Assembly (NCBI GenBank): GCA_026985075.1
Contig: JALSQX010000066.1
Coordinates: 24,378 to 88,377 of the forward strand
Source: Blastocatellia bacterium
Lineage (GTDB): Bacteria; Acidobacteriota; Blastocatellia; HR10; J050
Length of the DNA: 64,000 nucleotides
Direction: 5' to 3'
Made by a program: the position numbers and the translations under genes. The notes under the pieces were generated by a model. It saw nothing but the letters and a program-made list of their open reading frames with translations, was not told where the DNA came from and did no database searches. Position 1 is the first letter of the stretch. Each line of letters starts with the position of its first letter. This document shows positions 38,241 through 47,007 of this stretch, in pieces.

Positions 38241-38479
38241 AGCATCAGCGCCTTTGATCAAGTGCGTGGGGGCATCGAGCGATGATCACCAATGGCAACC
38301 GCCTCTTCCGCTCATTTCATGACGCCCCCGGTGCGGGCCTGGGGGCGACATGTGCGTGTGAGGTCTCTCGCTTTACAGTTTTTTACCTCCTCTTCTCCAC
38401 GTGTTACGCTTTTCCATCCTACACTTATCGAATGTGGCGTTTTATACTTAACGCCGTGTCGATGCGAGGGAGGAAGAAG

Positions 38480-40291
38480 ATGATGAAGATGGGAATAATG
38501 GGCGCCGCTCTTGTCGGGTATCTGATACTCGTGGGGGGCGTCGACGCTCAATTGACGGCGGGAAAGGATCTGGTGAAGACGCGGGTGGTGCTCTCGGTGG
38601 ATAACGTGCACCCTGGCAGCGCCTTTCAAGCCGCGGTGATCGCCGAATTGAAGGAGGGTTGGCATATCAATGCCCATCGACCGACGCTGGAGTACCTGAT
38701 TCCCACCGAACTGACGCTCGAGCCGGTCCAGGGGCTCACCTTCGGCGAGATTCAGTATCCCAAACCTGCTCGACTGAGGTTTGCGTTCGCCGATCAGGAA
38801 TTGGATGTCTATCAGGGGCGCATCATCATGCGCTTTCCCGTGACCGTCTCCCGCGACGTGTCGCCGGGAGAGATAGTCATCAAGGGGATGCTTCAATATC
38901 AGGCGTGCAATGATCAGATGTGCCTGGCGCCGGTTCGGCTCCCGGTGACCATTCCCATACGCATTGTCGGGTTGGATCAGCCCAGTCGACCGATTCATAC
39001 GGATATTTTTGGTGCCGGTGGTCTGACGATACCGCCCGGTGAGACGTCGGCTGGGGAAGCGGAGAGCAGCCCGAGCCGCATCGCTCAGTTGATGGAAGAG
39101 CAGGGATTATTGTTGACGCTGCTCTCCATCTTCGTGCTCGGGTTGGGATTGAATCTGACGCCGTGCGTCTATCCGATGATTCCCATCACTCTGGGCTATT
39201 TCAGTCATCAGAGCGAAGGCCGGACGTCGCGCGTATTCGTGCTGGCGCTCATGTATCTGCTCGGCATCGCCATCACCTATTCGACGTTGGGCGTCGTGGC
39301 CGCTCTCACCGGGCAGATGTTCGGCGCCTTCCTTCAGAATCCGTGGGTCCTCATGGGCATTGCCGGGATCATGATTCTGCTGGCGTTGAGCCTATTCGGC
39401 GTCTATCACATTCGGCCGCCGCAATTCCTCATGGCGAAAGTGTCGGGGCAGTCTGGTGGCGGTCTGGTGGGGGCGTTGAGTATGGGACTGGTGGTCGGGA
39501 TTGTGGCTGCTCCCTGTGTGGGACCGATCACCATTGGGCTGCTCACCTATGTGGGAGCGACCGGGAACCCCTGGTTGGGATTCTGGATGTTCTTCTTCCT
39601 CTCGTTGGGATTGGGAGCACCCTATGTGGTGCTGGGGACATTCTCCGGGGGATTGAAGAAACTGCCTAAGTCGGGCGTCTGGATGATCTGGGTCGAGCGG
39701 TTGTTCGGTTTTTTGTTGATCGGGCTCGCGCTCTATTTCGTCGCTCCCTTATTACCGGATGCGCTCGTGCCCTGGGCCGTATTCGCCCTCGCCGTGGTGG
39801 CCGGAATTTACCTCGGCTGGATAGAGAAGAGCAGTACCGGCGGTCGCGTCTTTTACTGGCTGAAGAAGACGGTGGGCGTCATGTGTCTGCTCATTGGCGC
39901 TTTCGCCATCATGCCGCGAACCCCGGCCGCGGCCATCACGTGGCAGCATTATGATCCGGCGGTGCTGGAGCAGGCCCGGCGGGAGGGGAAGCCGGTCATT
40001 CTGGATTTCTACGCCGATTGGTGCATTCCTTGCCGCGAACTGGATCGATTCACATTCAGCGATGAGCGGGTCATTGAAGCGACCGAGCCGTTTGTGATGG
40101 TCAAGGTGGATATGACCCAGTACGAATCGCCGGAGGCCGAGCGATTGCGCCGGCAGTTCAACGTGAGCGGTGTGCCCACCATCATCTTTCTCGATGCTCA
40201 AGGGCGCGAAGTTGAGGAGGCGCGAGTGGTCGGTTACCTCAAGGCCGATGAATTCCTTCGGCGCATCCAGCGCGCCCGCGCCGCTCGATAA
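38480..40291 (+). CDS. dsbD: Thiol:disulfide interchange protein DsbD
   Basis: A 603-residue protein that carries electrons from cytoplasmic thioredoxin to the periplasm. The N-terminal DsbD-alpha-like domain (about 25-165) has C143 and C148 (QACNDQMC). The membrane core has C229 (NLTPCVYPMIP) and C346 (VAAPCVGPI). The C-terminal thioredoxin-like domain ends the chain with C515-IP-C518 (YADWCIPCRE). All three redox pairs are therefore intact. The start at 38480 follows AGGGAGGA and gives a normal signal sequence (MMKMGIMGAALVGYLILVGG); a frame from 38282 adds nearly 70 unlikely residues. Its product would serve cytochrome maturation and disulfide repair, in line with the nearby c-type cytochrome and cyclophilins. 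Confidence 0.93.
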   Translation: MMKMGIMGAALVGYLILVGGVDAQLTAGKDLVKTRVVLSVDNVHPGSAFQAAVIAELKEGWHINAHRPTLEYLIPTELTLEPVQGLTFGEIQYPKPARLRFAFADQELDVYQGRIIMRFPVTVSRDVSPGEIVIKGMLQYQACNDQMCLAPVRLPVTIPIRIVGLDQPSRPIHTDIFGAGGLTIPPGETSAGEAESSPSRIAQLMEEQGLLLTLLSIFVLGLGLNLTPCVYPMIPITLGYFSHQSEGRTSRVFVLALMYLLGIAITYSTLGVVAALTGQMFGAFLQNPWVLMGIAGIMILLALSLFGVYHIRPPQFLMAKVSGQSGGGLVGALSMGLVVGIVAAPCVGPITIGLLTYVGATGNPWLGFWMFFFLSLGLGAPYVVLGTFSGGLKKLPKSGVWMIWVERLFGFLLIGLALYFVAPLLPDALVPWAVFALAVVAGIYLGWIEKSSTGGRVFYWLKKTVGVMCLLIGAFAIMPRTPAAAITWQHYDPAVLEQARREGKPVILDFYADWCIPCRELDRFTFSDERVIEATEPFVMVKVDMTQYESPEAERLRRQFNVSGVPTIIFLDAQGREVEEARVVGYLKADEFLRRIQRARAAR

Positions 40292-40743
40292 ACGGCCAGG
40301 AGTGGTGTTGGTGGGAAGCGGCCTCCGGAATCTCGTGACATGAGAATGTAGGAATTCCCCGTGATCCGATGGTGATCGCGTCCATCGGATCGTTCATTTT
40401 CACCTCACCTCGTTCCGATCACGGCTGGTGGCTGTCTCTTGGTCGCGCTTCGCCTCGGAGGACGTCATCGAACGTTGGGCAGCATTGTGCTCATCGGAAT
40501 GAGAGGGAAGCCCCGTTGAGGAGGTGCTCGGGAGGAGCTCGCCGCGCAGGAGGGAGCGGTGTATCCAGCCAGTGGCGTCCCTCGATTGCCTCGCCTAGTC
40601 ATCGGAGGGGGTGTAAACGTCAGGGGTGACCATGGACACGCCGGGAATCCATGAGGTATGATTGGCACCCGAGTCATAAAGCCAGGTAAGGCGAGACATC
40701 ACGGTGGTGCGTGTAAGCCAAGAGAGAAGGAGGAACTCCAATC
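40292..40743. other. Intergenic region after dsbD
   Basis: About 450 bases with no supported gene. The first part holds a strong hairpin (40363-40391). The rest is unremarkable, ending with AAGGAGGAACTCC before the cyclophilin start at 40744. Confidence 0.5.
40363..40391 (+). terminator. Perfect 10-bp hairpin, probable dsbD terminator
   Basis: GATCCGATGG (40363-40372) and CCATCGGATC (40382-40391) pair without mismatch over a 9-base loop and are followed by GTTCATTTTC. The site is 72 bases after the dsbD stop. Confidence 0.5.
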
Positions 40744-41469
40744 ATGAGAACATATGCCGGTCTTCTGGCTCTTTCGCTCCTGCTCCTCGGCGCGATGGGG
40801 TGCAACACTGGCGGAGAGAAGACAAAAGTGGCGGAGGCTCCCTCTCCGGTGAAAGAAAAGGTGGCACCAGAGAAGAAAAAGGCGGCTGAGGAATCATACG
40901 AGGGTGTGAAGCTCTACGCCACCATCGAGACCAATATGGGCACGTTCGAGTTCGAGCTCTTTCCTGACAAAGCACCGAAGACGGTGGCCAATTTCGTGGA
41001 GCTGGCCGAAGGGAAGAAGTGGTGGACGCATCCGCTGACGCGACGGCGACAGAAGAAGCGGTTTTACGATGGGTTGACTTTTCACCGTGTGATCCGTGAT
41101 TTCGTCATCCAGGGAGGCGATCCGCTGGGCAATGGCCGAGGGGGACCCGGATATAAATTCGAAGACGAAATCGTGCCCGATCTCAGGTTCGATCGGCCGG
41201 GACGGGTGGCCATGGCCAATTCCGGTCCCAATACCAATGGGAGTCAGTTCTTCATCACGCTGAGGGCGCTACCCAAGCTCAATGGGAAATACACGATCTT
41301 CGGTCAGGTCGTGAAGGGGATGAGCGTGGTCAGGAGAATTGCTCGCGTCCCGACCGATCCCCGGACTGATCGACCGCTCAAGCCGGTCATCATGCGCAAG
41401 GTGACGATCAAGCGCGTTCCCATCGACCAGTCGAAATCATCGGCTCAAAAGGAGGCCGGCCGTCGATGA
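40744..41469 (+). CDS. Cyclophilin-type peptidyl-prolyl isomerase, lipoprotein
   Basis: A 241-residue cyclophilin that speeds cis-trans isomerisation of prolyl bonds during folding of exported proteins. The signal sequence ends in a lipobox, LLGAMG-C20, followed by a Lys/Glu/Ala linker (to about 52). The cyclophilin domain (about 57-230) has [33 protein letters not shown] and [11 protein letters not shown], covering the catalytic Arg and the peptide-binding residues. GGAGG lies ten bases before the ATG. The gene overlaps the next cyclophilin gene by four bases (ATGA), and both share a 98-bp almost identical block. Confidence 0.94.
   Translation: MRTYAGLLALSLLLLGAMGCNTGGEKTKVAEAPSPVKEKVAPEKKKAAEESYEGVKLYATIETNMGTFEFELFPDKAPKTVANFVELAEGKKWWTHPLTRRRQKKRFYDGLTFHRVIRDFVIQGGDPLGNGRGGPGYKFEDEIVPDLRFDRPGRVAMANSGPNTNGSQFFITLRALPKLNGKYTIFGQVVKGMSVVRRIARVPTDPRTDRPLKPVIMRKVTIKRVPIDQSKSSAQKEAGRR
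41161..41258 (+). repeat. 98-bp block shared with 41925-42022
   Basis: The segment from GAAGACGA through TTCATCAC occurs in both cyclophilin genes at 41161-41258 and 41925-42022 with a single difference, while flanking codons differ at many synonymous sites. Confidence 0.8.
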
Positions 41470-42179
41470 GCAAGAAGGTGCGACGGAAGAAAAACCGGCA
41501 ACGACGCAGGCGTTCTGGGCGATCGCGGCCCGCCTCCGATCAATCCGGCCGCTGGTGGCAGGGGCGTTCTCGATATGTGATCATCTGGGGCGTCTTTCTC
41601 GTCCTCCTCGGCGTGTGGGCGACCGAATTTGGGGGAGTGGACCTCCTCAGGGAGAAGTTCATGACGGATCATCACATGTACGCGGTTTTGGAGACCAGTA
41701 TGGGGCGCATCAAGTTCGAACTCTTCCCGGACAAGACGCCGAAGACGGTCGAGAACTTCGTTGGACTCGCCGAGGGAACGAAGCCGTGGACCGATCCGCG
41801 GACGGGACAGAAAGTGAAGCGGCGATTCTATGACGGTCTCACCTTCCATCGCGTCATTCCCCAGTTCATGATTCAGGGGGGAGATCCGTTGGGGAATGGG
41901 ACGGGCGGTCCTGGTTATCAATTCGAAGACGAGATCGTGCCCGATCTCAGGTTCGATCGGCCGGGACGGGTGGCCATGGCCAATTCCGGTCCCAATACCA
42001 ATGGGAGTCAGTTCTTCATCACCGTCGCCCCCACGCCGTGGCTCGATCAGCGTCACACGATTTTTGGACAGGTCGTCGAAGGGCAGGAGGTCGTGGAGAA
42101 AATCGCCAATGTGCCTCGTGACGCCCGTGACCGGCCGCTGAAGCCCGTGATCATCGAGCGCGTGACGATCGAACGGTGA
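41466..42179 (+). CDS. Cyclophilin-type peptidyl-prolyl isomerase, membrane anchored
   Basis: A 237-residue paralogue of the preceding cyclophilin. Instead of a lipobox it has a very basic cytoplasmic tail (residues 1-25, mostly Arg and Lys) and one signal-anchor helix (about 37-55; [18 protein letters not shown]), so the enzyme faces the periplasm on a membrane tether. The catalytic signature [14 protein letters not shown] and GSQFFIT is intact. The ATGA overlap with the upstream gene indicates co-translation. A 28-base hairpin (42212-42239) lies after the stop. The pair probably arose by tandem duplication with a later change of anchoring, followed by gene conversion of the core. Confidence 0.93.
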   Translation: MSKKVRRKKNRQRRRRSGRSRPASDQSGRWWQGRSRYVIIWGVFLVLLGVWATEFGGVDLLREKFMTDHHMYAVLETSMGRIKFELFPDKTPKTVENFVGLAEGTKPWTDPRTGQKVKRRFYDGLTFHRVIPQFMIQGGDPLGNGTGGPGYQFEDEIVPDLRFDRPGRVAMANSGPNTNGSQFFITVAPTPWLDQRHTIFGQVVEGQEVVEKIANVPRDARDRPLKPVIIERVTIER

Positions 42180-42211
42180 CGCCCTCTGCTTGGTGAACCC
42201 GAGCGGGCGAT

Positions 42212-42239
42212 GCCGCCCTTCTCGGACGAGGAGGGCGGC
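42212..42239. terminator. 12-bp hairpin between convergent genes
   Basis: GCCGCCCTTCTC (42212-42223) pairs with GAGGAGGGCGGC (42228-42239), one pair being G-U, around a GGAC tetraloop. It is placed between the convergent cyclophilin and DUF4440-like genes and can act in both directions, though there is no U-tract. Confidence 0.55.
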
Positions 42240-42260
42240 CTGTAGCGGCCAGAGGTTCGC

Positions 42261-42755
42261 TCATCGACGGCTGGTATGATCGTGGATGATCTTCCATCCC
42301 TGTGGCGTTTTCCTGAAGATCAGCGTGAACAATCCACTCATTGGCTTCGGGGGCCTGTCCAGCCTCCATTCGCCGCGCACCAGAGCGCTCCGGGGTCCGA
42401 GCAGTTGAATGTCCAGATCCAGAAATTGGAGATGTCCCATGGGCTGACCTTCGGCGTGATATTGACGCCGATAGCGCTGGAGCGTCGCTCGCCACCCGCG
42501 CAATTTCGTTCCCCCGGAGAAGAACGTCAGCTCGTTCGACGACCAGTATCCGCGCATGAATCCTTCCAGATCACCCCGGTTCCAGGCATCCACTTGCTGG
42601 TCCAACACGGCGCGAATGGCCGCCCGGTCGGCTTCGTCGCTCTTTTGAGCGGCCCGTTCCCCGTGGCTCGATGGCGCCCCCGCACAGGCCGGCAATGCGC
42701 TCGCCGCGCAGAGCAGGAGGAACAGGGCGAATGTGTTCATCGATGGCTTCATCAT
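42261..42755 (-). CDS. SnoaL/DUF4440-like exported protein
   Basis: A 164-residue protein with a signal sequence ending in a lipobox-like LPAC (about residue 24) and a cone-shaped SnoaL/DUF4440 domain (about 43-162). Typical features are AIRAVLDQQVDAWNRGDLEGF and the C-terminal strand FRKTPQGWKIIHDHTS. Proteins of this fold bind or turn over small hydrophobic molecules or act as non-enzymatic partners; nothing here narrows it. Ribosome-site evidence at the ATG of 42755 is weak. A second in-frame Met a few codons later (MNTFALF) is possible. The gene lies 10 bp after a 62-residue gene on the same strand and probably shares its transcript. Confidence 0.75.
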   Translation of the reverse strand: MMKPSMNTFALFLLLCAASALPACAGAPSSHGERAAQKSDEADRAAIRAVLDQQVDAWNRGDLEGFMRGYWSSNELTFFSGGTKLRGWRATLQRYRRQYHAEGQPMGHLQFLDLDIQLLGPRSALVRGEWRLDRPPKPMSGLFTLIFRKTPQGWKIIHDHTSRR

Positions 42756-42765
42756 CTCTGACGGG

Positions 42766-42954
42766 TTATTTATTGAGCGATCTCCACAGCTGGTCGCGCT
42801 CGAGTTTGCGCACGATCTCCAGGGCCTCCAATAAGTTCGTCTTGACCACGCTCCAGTCCGGGTACGTCTCCGTGTCGATGGCCATCTCCACCTCGACGAG
42901 CAGGGGATGGAGTAGCTCGTGGAGCCGCTTCAGTTGTGTTTTGAGCTTTGCCAC
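42766..42954 (-). CDS. Small helical hypothetical protein
   Basis: A 62-residue protein (MAKLKTQLKRLHELLHPLLV start) predicted to be a helical hairpin, with no signal peptide and no family known to me. The start is a GTG at 42954 with GGGAG nine bases upstream. It is placed where rplS is often found downstream of trmD, but it bears no resemblance to ribosomal protein L19. It ends 10 bp before the DUF4440-like gene. The even spread of charged and Leu residues and the good ribosome site favour a real gene. Confidence 0.6.
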   Translation of the reverse strand: MAKLKTQLKRLHELLHPLLVEVEMAIDTETYPDWSVVKTNLLEALEIVRKLERDQLWRSLNK

Positions 42955-43136
42955 CGTTCAACTCTCCCAGGTCATGTTCGTGCCTCATAATCATATCACA
43001 CTCTTCGGTGCGGAGAGATGGAATTTCACCACGCGTGGCCTGAGAGAGAGCTACCCGGATGATCGCTCGTTACTACCATAAGGCGTCCGGGCGGGGAGGT
43101 GGAGCATCAAGCGGGCGATGCGCGTCGTTCTCCCGA

Positions 43137-43922
43137 TCAGGCGGTTGGTTTGTCGGTCGGTCGATCGCCATTCGCGGTTGGTGCCTGTTGCTTTTTGATC
43201 TCTTCGAGCAAGGCGCGATCGCGTTCGTTGAGATGAGCCCGAGCCAGTAAATCGGGACGCACGCGCAGCGTCTTCTCCAGCGCTTTGCGTCGGCGCCACC
43301 GCTCGATCTCAGCATGATGGCCACTGAGGAGGACCTCCGGGACCTTGAGACCACGAAACTCGGCCGGACGAGTGTACTGGGGATAATCGAGGATCCCTTC
43401 GGCGAACGAATCCCGCTGAGCCGAGGCGTGATGGCCGAGCGCGCCGGGCAGCAACCGCGTCACGGCATCGATGATGACCATGGCCGGGATCTCGCCGCCG
43501 GAGAGGATATAGTCGCCGATGGAGATTTCATCGGTGGCCAGATGCTCGGCGACCCGTTCGTCGACGCCTTCATAGCGACCACAGATGAGGATGAGACGCT
43601 CCATGCGAGACAACCGTTCGGCCTCTCGTTGATGGAAGACGCGCCCCTGGGGCGAGAGTAAGATGATCGCCGTCGAGGCCGGTACGGACCGACCCCCAAT
43701 GAGCGTTTCCACGGCCTGGAAGATGGGCTCGGGTTTGAAGACCATCCCCGCACCACCCCCGAAGGGACGGTCATCGACCATCCGGTGTTTGTCCGTGGCA
43801 TAGTCCCGCAAGTCGTGAATGTGAATCTGAATGAGGCCCCGGTCTTGGGCGCGCTTGAGGATGCTATACTGCAGCGGGCCGCGGAACATGCCGGGGAAGA
43901 TGGTCAAGACATCAAATCGCAT
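43137..43922 (-). CDS. trmD: tRNA (guanine-37 N1)-methyltransferase
   Basis: A 261-residue SPOUT methyltransferase that methylates G37 of tRNAs reading CNN codons and so prevents frameshifting. The start [13 protein letters not shown], the motif [20 protein letters not shown] and [13 protein letters not shown] are those of TrmD. The trefoil-knot segments [15 protein letters not shown] and [13 protein letters not shown] are intact. The C-terminal tail has an extra Thr/Pro-rich stretch. It is the last of the ffh-rpsP-khpA-rimM-trmD group, 80 bp after rimM. Confidence 0.97.
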   Translation of the reverse strand: MRFDVLTIFPGMFRGPLQYSILKRAQDRGLIQIHIHDLRDYATDKHRMVDDRPFGGGAGMVFKPEPIFQAVETLIGGRSVPASTAIILLSPQGRVFHQREAERLSRMERLILICGRYEGVDERVAEHLATDEISIGDYILSGGEIPAMVIIDAVTRLLPGALGHHASAQRDSFAEGILDYPQYTRPAEFRGLKVPEVLLSGHHAEIERWRRRKALEKTLRVRPDLLARAHLNERDRALLEEIKKQQAPTANGDRPTDKPTA

Positions 43923-44002
43923 TGTATGAAACAGGGTGGCGGCCGGAGCCCCTCATCGTATTCCGCGAGACGAAGAGCACCGATGTCCTTTCACGACGCC
44001 CG

Positions 44003-44566
44003 TCACAACTCCAGTAATCCTTCGGGAGGATCGATCCGGATGCGCTTGGCTTCGACATCCACGTCCAGGCAGATGGCCTTGGCAAATGGGATGAGGTGCT
44101 CCCGCCCGTGTTCATCGTGGACGACAAGTAACGGCGTTCCCGTCGTCTCCATGATCTCAGTCACCGTGCCGATGGGCGTGCCGCTTCTGGTGACCACCTG
44201 ACAGCCGATCAGTTGGAAGTGAAAATATTCGTCCTCCTGCAAATCGACCAACTCGTCCCGGCTGATCTTGACGATGCCACCCACCAACTGCTGAGCCTGT
44301 TCAATAGTGTCATATCCGACGAACTTCAGGATGGCGCGTCCTTGATGGAACCAATGATGTTCCAGTTGGAGGACCACCAATTCGCCATCCGGCCGCTGCA
44401 CATAAACCTGATGCAGCTTGGCGAAACGCTCAGGATGATCGGTTAAAAGGTGAGCCACGACCTCCCCCCGGAGGCCTCGCGTCTTGGTGAGGCGGGCAAT
44501 GGCAAAGAGTTCCGACTGGGGCGGAGAAAAGGAATCTCCCTCTTGGGACAGTGATGGACTCCTCAT
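44003..44566 (-). CDS. rimM: Ribosome maturation factor RimM
   Basis: A 187-residue protein needed for 30S subunit assembly near the 16S rRNA head; it binds S19. The N-terminal RimM domain (about 22-105) shows FAIARLTKTRGLRGEVVAHL, and the PRC-barrel domain (about 110-185) shows DEYFHFQLIGCQVVTRSG and PFAKAICLDVDVEAKRIRID. About 20 residues precede the conserved start, more than in most homologues; no other ATG nearby fits better. Only four bases separate it from khpA, so the two are co-translated. Confidence 0.95.
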   Translation of the reverse strand: MRSPSLSQEGDSFSPPQSELFAIARLTKTRGLRGEVVAHLLTDHPERFAKLHQVYVQRPDGELVVLQLEHHWFHQGRAILKFVGYDTIEQAQQLVGGIVKISRDELVDLQEDEYFHFQLIGCQVVTRSGTPIGTVTEIMETTGTPLLVVHDEHGREHLIPFAKAICLDVDVEAKRIRIDPPEGLLEL

Positions 44567-44570
44567 TCGC

Positions 44571-44858
44571 TCATTCGATGATCTCGAGCAAGAATCGCTT
44601 TTTCAGTTTCATGCCCGCCGCACTCAGTATCGTCCGGATGGCTCGCGCCGTCCGACCCTGCTTGCCGATGACCTTGCCCAAATCAGACCGGGCCACTCGG
44701 AGCTCGAGCACCGTCGTTGCCTGCCCCTCGATCTCCTTCACCTCCACTTGATCTGGATTATCGACCAGCGCCTTGGCGATCAACTCGATCAACTCTCTCA
44801 TGGACGTCCCTTTTCCTTCCGGGGTGGTGTCTTTGATCGGTGTGCCCTCTTCGTTCAT
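44571..44858 (-). CDS. khpA: KH-domain RNA-binding protein KhpA (YlqC)
   Basis: A 95-residue small RNA-binding protein of the KhpA type, normally acting with KhpB in cell-elongation control and RNA chaperoning. The KH signature is [20 protein letters not shown], with the GKQG loop intact. The core starts at [20 protein letters not shown]; 19 residues precede it. AAGGGGGG seven bases before the ATG at 44858 supports the longer form, while the shorter one (from 44801) matches the usual family length. Its place between rpsP and rimM is the standard bacterial order. Confidence 0.93.
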   Translation of the reverse strand: MNEEGTPIKDTTPEGKGTSMRELIELIAKALVDNPDQVEVKEIEGQATTVLELRVARSDLGKVIGKQGRTARAIRTILSAAGMKLKKRFLLEIIE

Positions 44859-45003
44859 CGTCGTGCCCCCCTTGATTGACGTTGATCCGTCTTCGGAATC
44901 ATAGCGAGCTGAGTTCGCTGATTTCCCATATCTCAGCAGCGGAGTCGCTCACACCGGCTCGATCTCCAGGCGAGACATCATCCACGTCCGACCACGGCAC
45001 AGG

Positions 45004-45249
45004 TCAAGGCGTCGTTCTCTCATGCCGCCGCAGCAACTGGCGCACGGTATCGGTCGGTTGAGCGCCTCGTTGCATCCAAAATTGCACCCGCTCCTGATCG
45101 ATGTTGATCTCGGCGGGATCCTTGCCCGGGTCGTAATAACCGAGCATCTCGACGAACCTCCCATCTCGCCTCGATCGTTTCTCCGCCACCACAATTCGGT
45201 AGAACGGTCGCTTCTTCGCTCCCATCCTCATCAATTTTATGGCTAACAA
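45004..45249 (-). CDS. rpsP: 30S ribosomal protein S16
   Basis: An 81-residue ribosomal protein starting [20 protein letters not shown], with the family motif and normal length. The start codon appears to be TTG at 45249: GGAGG lies eight bases upstream, and the residues between it and the first internal ATG (L-A-I-K-L) match the conserved N-terminus. Use of a weak start codon for a ribosomal protein gene is unusual and may reflect feedback. The gene lies 97 bp after ffh. Confidence 0.95.
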   Translation of the reverse strand: MLAIKLMRMGAKKRPFYRIVVAEKRSRRDGRFVEMLGYYDPGKDPAEINIDQERVQFWMQRGAQPTDTVRQLLRRHERTTP

Positions 45250-45346
45250 CGCTTTACCCTCCTATTATATGGTGATATGGCAAATTTTCCAACTCTTTTT
45301 TACCCCCACGCCGTCCCCTCCGGCTCTCTTCGGCTGGCCGGAGAGC

Positions 45347-46744
45347 TCATCCTCTTCTCCTCCTCTTCCTCTTGTGTCGAGGTTTCCGGCGCTTATTGGT
45401 CTGCTGGGCGAGCGCCCCCATGCCCGGCCATTGTCCGGCAGCGATATGTTTCATCATCTCGCGCATCTGGCGATACTGCTTCAACAGTTGATTCACATCT
45501 TCCACCGACGTGCCACTCCCTCGAGCAATGCGCTTGCGGCGACTCCCGTTGATGATCCGATCGTTGACGCGTTCTTGAGGCGTCATGGAGTTGATGATTG
45601 CTTCGGTGCGCTTCAATTGGTCATCGATCATCGCCATGTGCTCGGGCGTGAGCCGGTCCAGACCCACCATCTTCAGCAGGTCGGCGGGCAAGAATTCCAG
45701 GAACTTCCCCAATGAACCCAAGCGCTTGGCCAGGCGCAGTTGATCGCGGAAATCCTCCAGAGTGAACGCGTTCTTGCGCAGTTTTTCTTCCAGGCGCTTC
45801 GCCTCTTGCTCATCGACCTGCGCCTGGACTTTCTCCACCATGGTCAGCACATCCCCCATGCCGAGGATGCGCGAGGCGATGCGATCGGGATAAAAGAGTT
45901 CCAATGCATCGTATTTCTCGCCCACGCCGATGAACTTGATCGGTTGCCCGGTGACGGCTTTGATCGACAGGGCTGCCCCTCCACGCGCATCGCCGTCCAT
46001 CTTGGTCAGAATGACGCCGGAGATGCCCACTCGCCGATGAAATTGATCGGCGCTGTTGACGGCATCTTGGCCGGTCATGGCATCGGCGACGAAGAGGACC
46101 TCAATGGGGCGCATCTCGCGCTTGATCTGTTCCAATTCTTCCATCAGCGCCTCGTCGATATGCAACCGGCCGGCGGTGTCGATCAGCAAGGTGTCGAATC
46201 CAGTCAATTCGGCGTGGGCGCGCGCTCGGCGACAGAGTTCCAAAGGATCATGGCAGTCACCGTCCTCATAGATGGGACGATGAATCTGGCGAGCGATGAT
46301 GGCCAGTTGCTCGCGGGCAGCCGGTCGATAGACATCGGTAGAGAGAAGCAAAGGATTCCGACCGCGTTGGGCAAGATAGTGAGCCAGCTTCCCCGCCGTC
46401 GTCGTTTTTCCCGAGCCTTGAAGGCCGACGAGCATGATGACGTTGGGAGTCCGCGCCGTGAACAGCAGTTGCGTGGACGTGCCGCCCAGCATCTGCACCA
46501 GCTCATCGTAAACGATCTTGATGACGTGCTGACCGGGCGACAGCGAGCCGAGTACCTCCTGCCCCAGCGCCTTCTCCTTGACGCGATCGATGAAGTGCTT
46601 GACGACCTTATAGTTGACGTCGGCTTCCAGCAGCGCGATACGAATCTCGCGCATCGCGGCCTGGATGTGTTCTTCGGTGACCTTCCCTTGACCGCGAAGG
46701 TCTCGTATGACCCGCCTCAACTTGTCCGAGAGTACGTCAAACAT
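45347..46744 (-). CDS. ffh: Signal recognition particle protein Ffh
   Basis: A 465-residue GTPase that binds signal sequences and 4.5S RNA and delivers ribosomes to FtsY and SecYEG. The NG domain has GLQGSGKTTTAGKL (P-loop), DTAGRLHIDE and TKMDGDARGG. The Met-rich M domain begins at about 320, with the RNA-binding NGSRRKRIARGSGTSVEDVN motif at about 410-430, and the tail is very basic. The ATG at 46744 (MFDVLSDKL) matches the family start; an upstream TTG would add four residues. A promoter lies 33 bp upstream. It heads the five-gene group. Confidence 0.97.
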   Translation of the reverse strand: MFDVLSDKLRRVIRDLRGQGKVTEEHIQAAMREIRIALLEADVNYKVVKHFIDRVKEKALGQEVLGSLSPGQHVIKIVYDELVQMLGGTSTQLLFTARTPNVIMLVGLQGSGKTTTAGKLAHYLAQRGRNPLLLSTDVYRPAAREQLAIIARQIHRPIYEDGDCHDPLELCRRARAHAELTGFDTLLIDTAGRLHIDEALMEELEQIKREMRPIEVLFVADAMTGQDAVNSADQFHRRVGISGVILTKMDGDARGGAALSIKAVTGQPIKFIGVGEKYDALELFYPDRIASRILGMGDVLTMVEKVQAQVDEQEAKRLEEKLRKNAFTLEDFRDQLRLAKRLGSLGKFLEFLPADLLKMVGLDRLTPEHMAMIDDQLKRTEAIINSMTPQERVNDRIINGSRRKRIARGSGTSVEDVNQLLKQYRQMREMMKHIAAGQWPGMGALAQQTNKRRKPRHKRKRRRRG

Positions 46745-46776
46745 ATCGCGCTTCAATGATTCCAGCCAAAACTACA

Positions 46777-46805
46777 AAGCTATCCTTCAACCCGGGAATT
46801 GTCAA
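46777..46805 (-). promoter_or_regulatory. Promoter of the ffh-rpsP-khpA-rimM-trmD group
   Basis: A perfect TTGACA (46805-46800), 17 bp, then TAGCTT (46782-46777) on the minus strand. The leader to the ffh ATG would be about 26 nt. Confidence 0.5.
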
Positions 46806-46949
46806 GATGAACAAGGATTTGCGGGGGGTCGAGAGGAACTCGGCGGTCGGTCCTTCGTCCGTTTGGGCTTCGAGGGATGAGGATCAATTCTTGGGGTACA
46901 GACCCGCAGGGTGACTCTGTTCTGTGATCGCCGCCCATTGGTCGACCGC

Positions 46950-46978
46950 TTGTCTTCCTCGGTCTCAAGTGTTATGGT
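46950..46978 (+). promoter_or_regulatory. Promoter of the M20 peptidase gene
   Basis: TTGTCT (46950-46955), 17 bp, TATGGT (46973-46978), about 30 bases before the ATG at 47008. It diverges from the ffh promoter with about 145 bp between them. Confidence 0.4.
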
Positions 46979-47007
46979 GATGTGTTTTGTGGGGGAGAAG
47001 AGGACGC

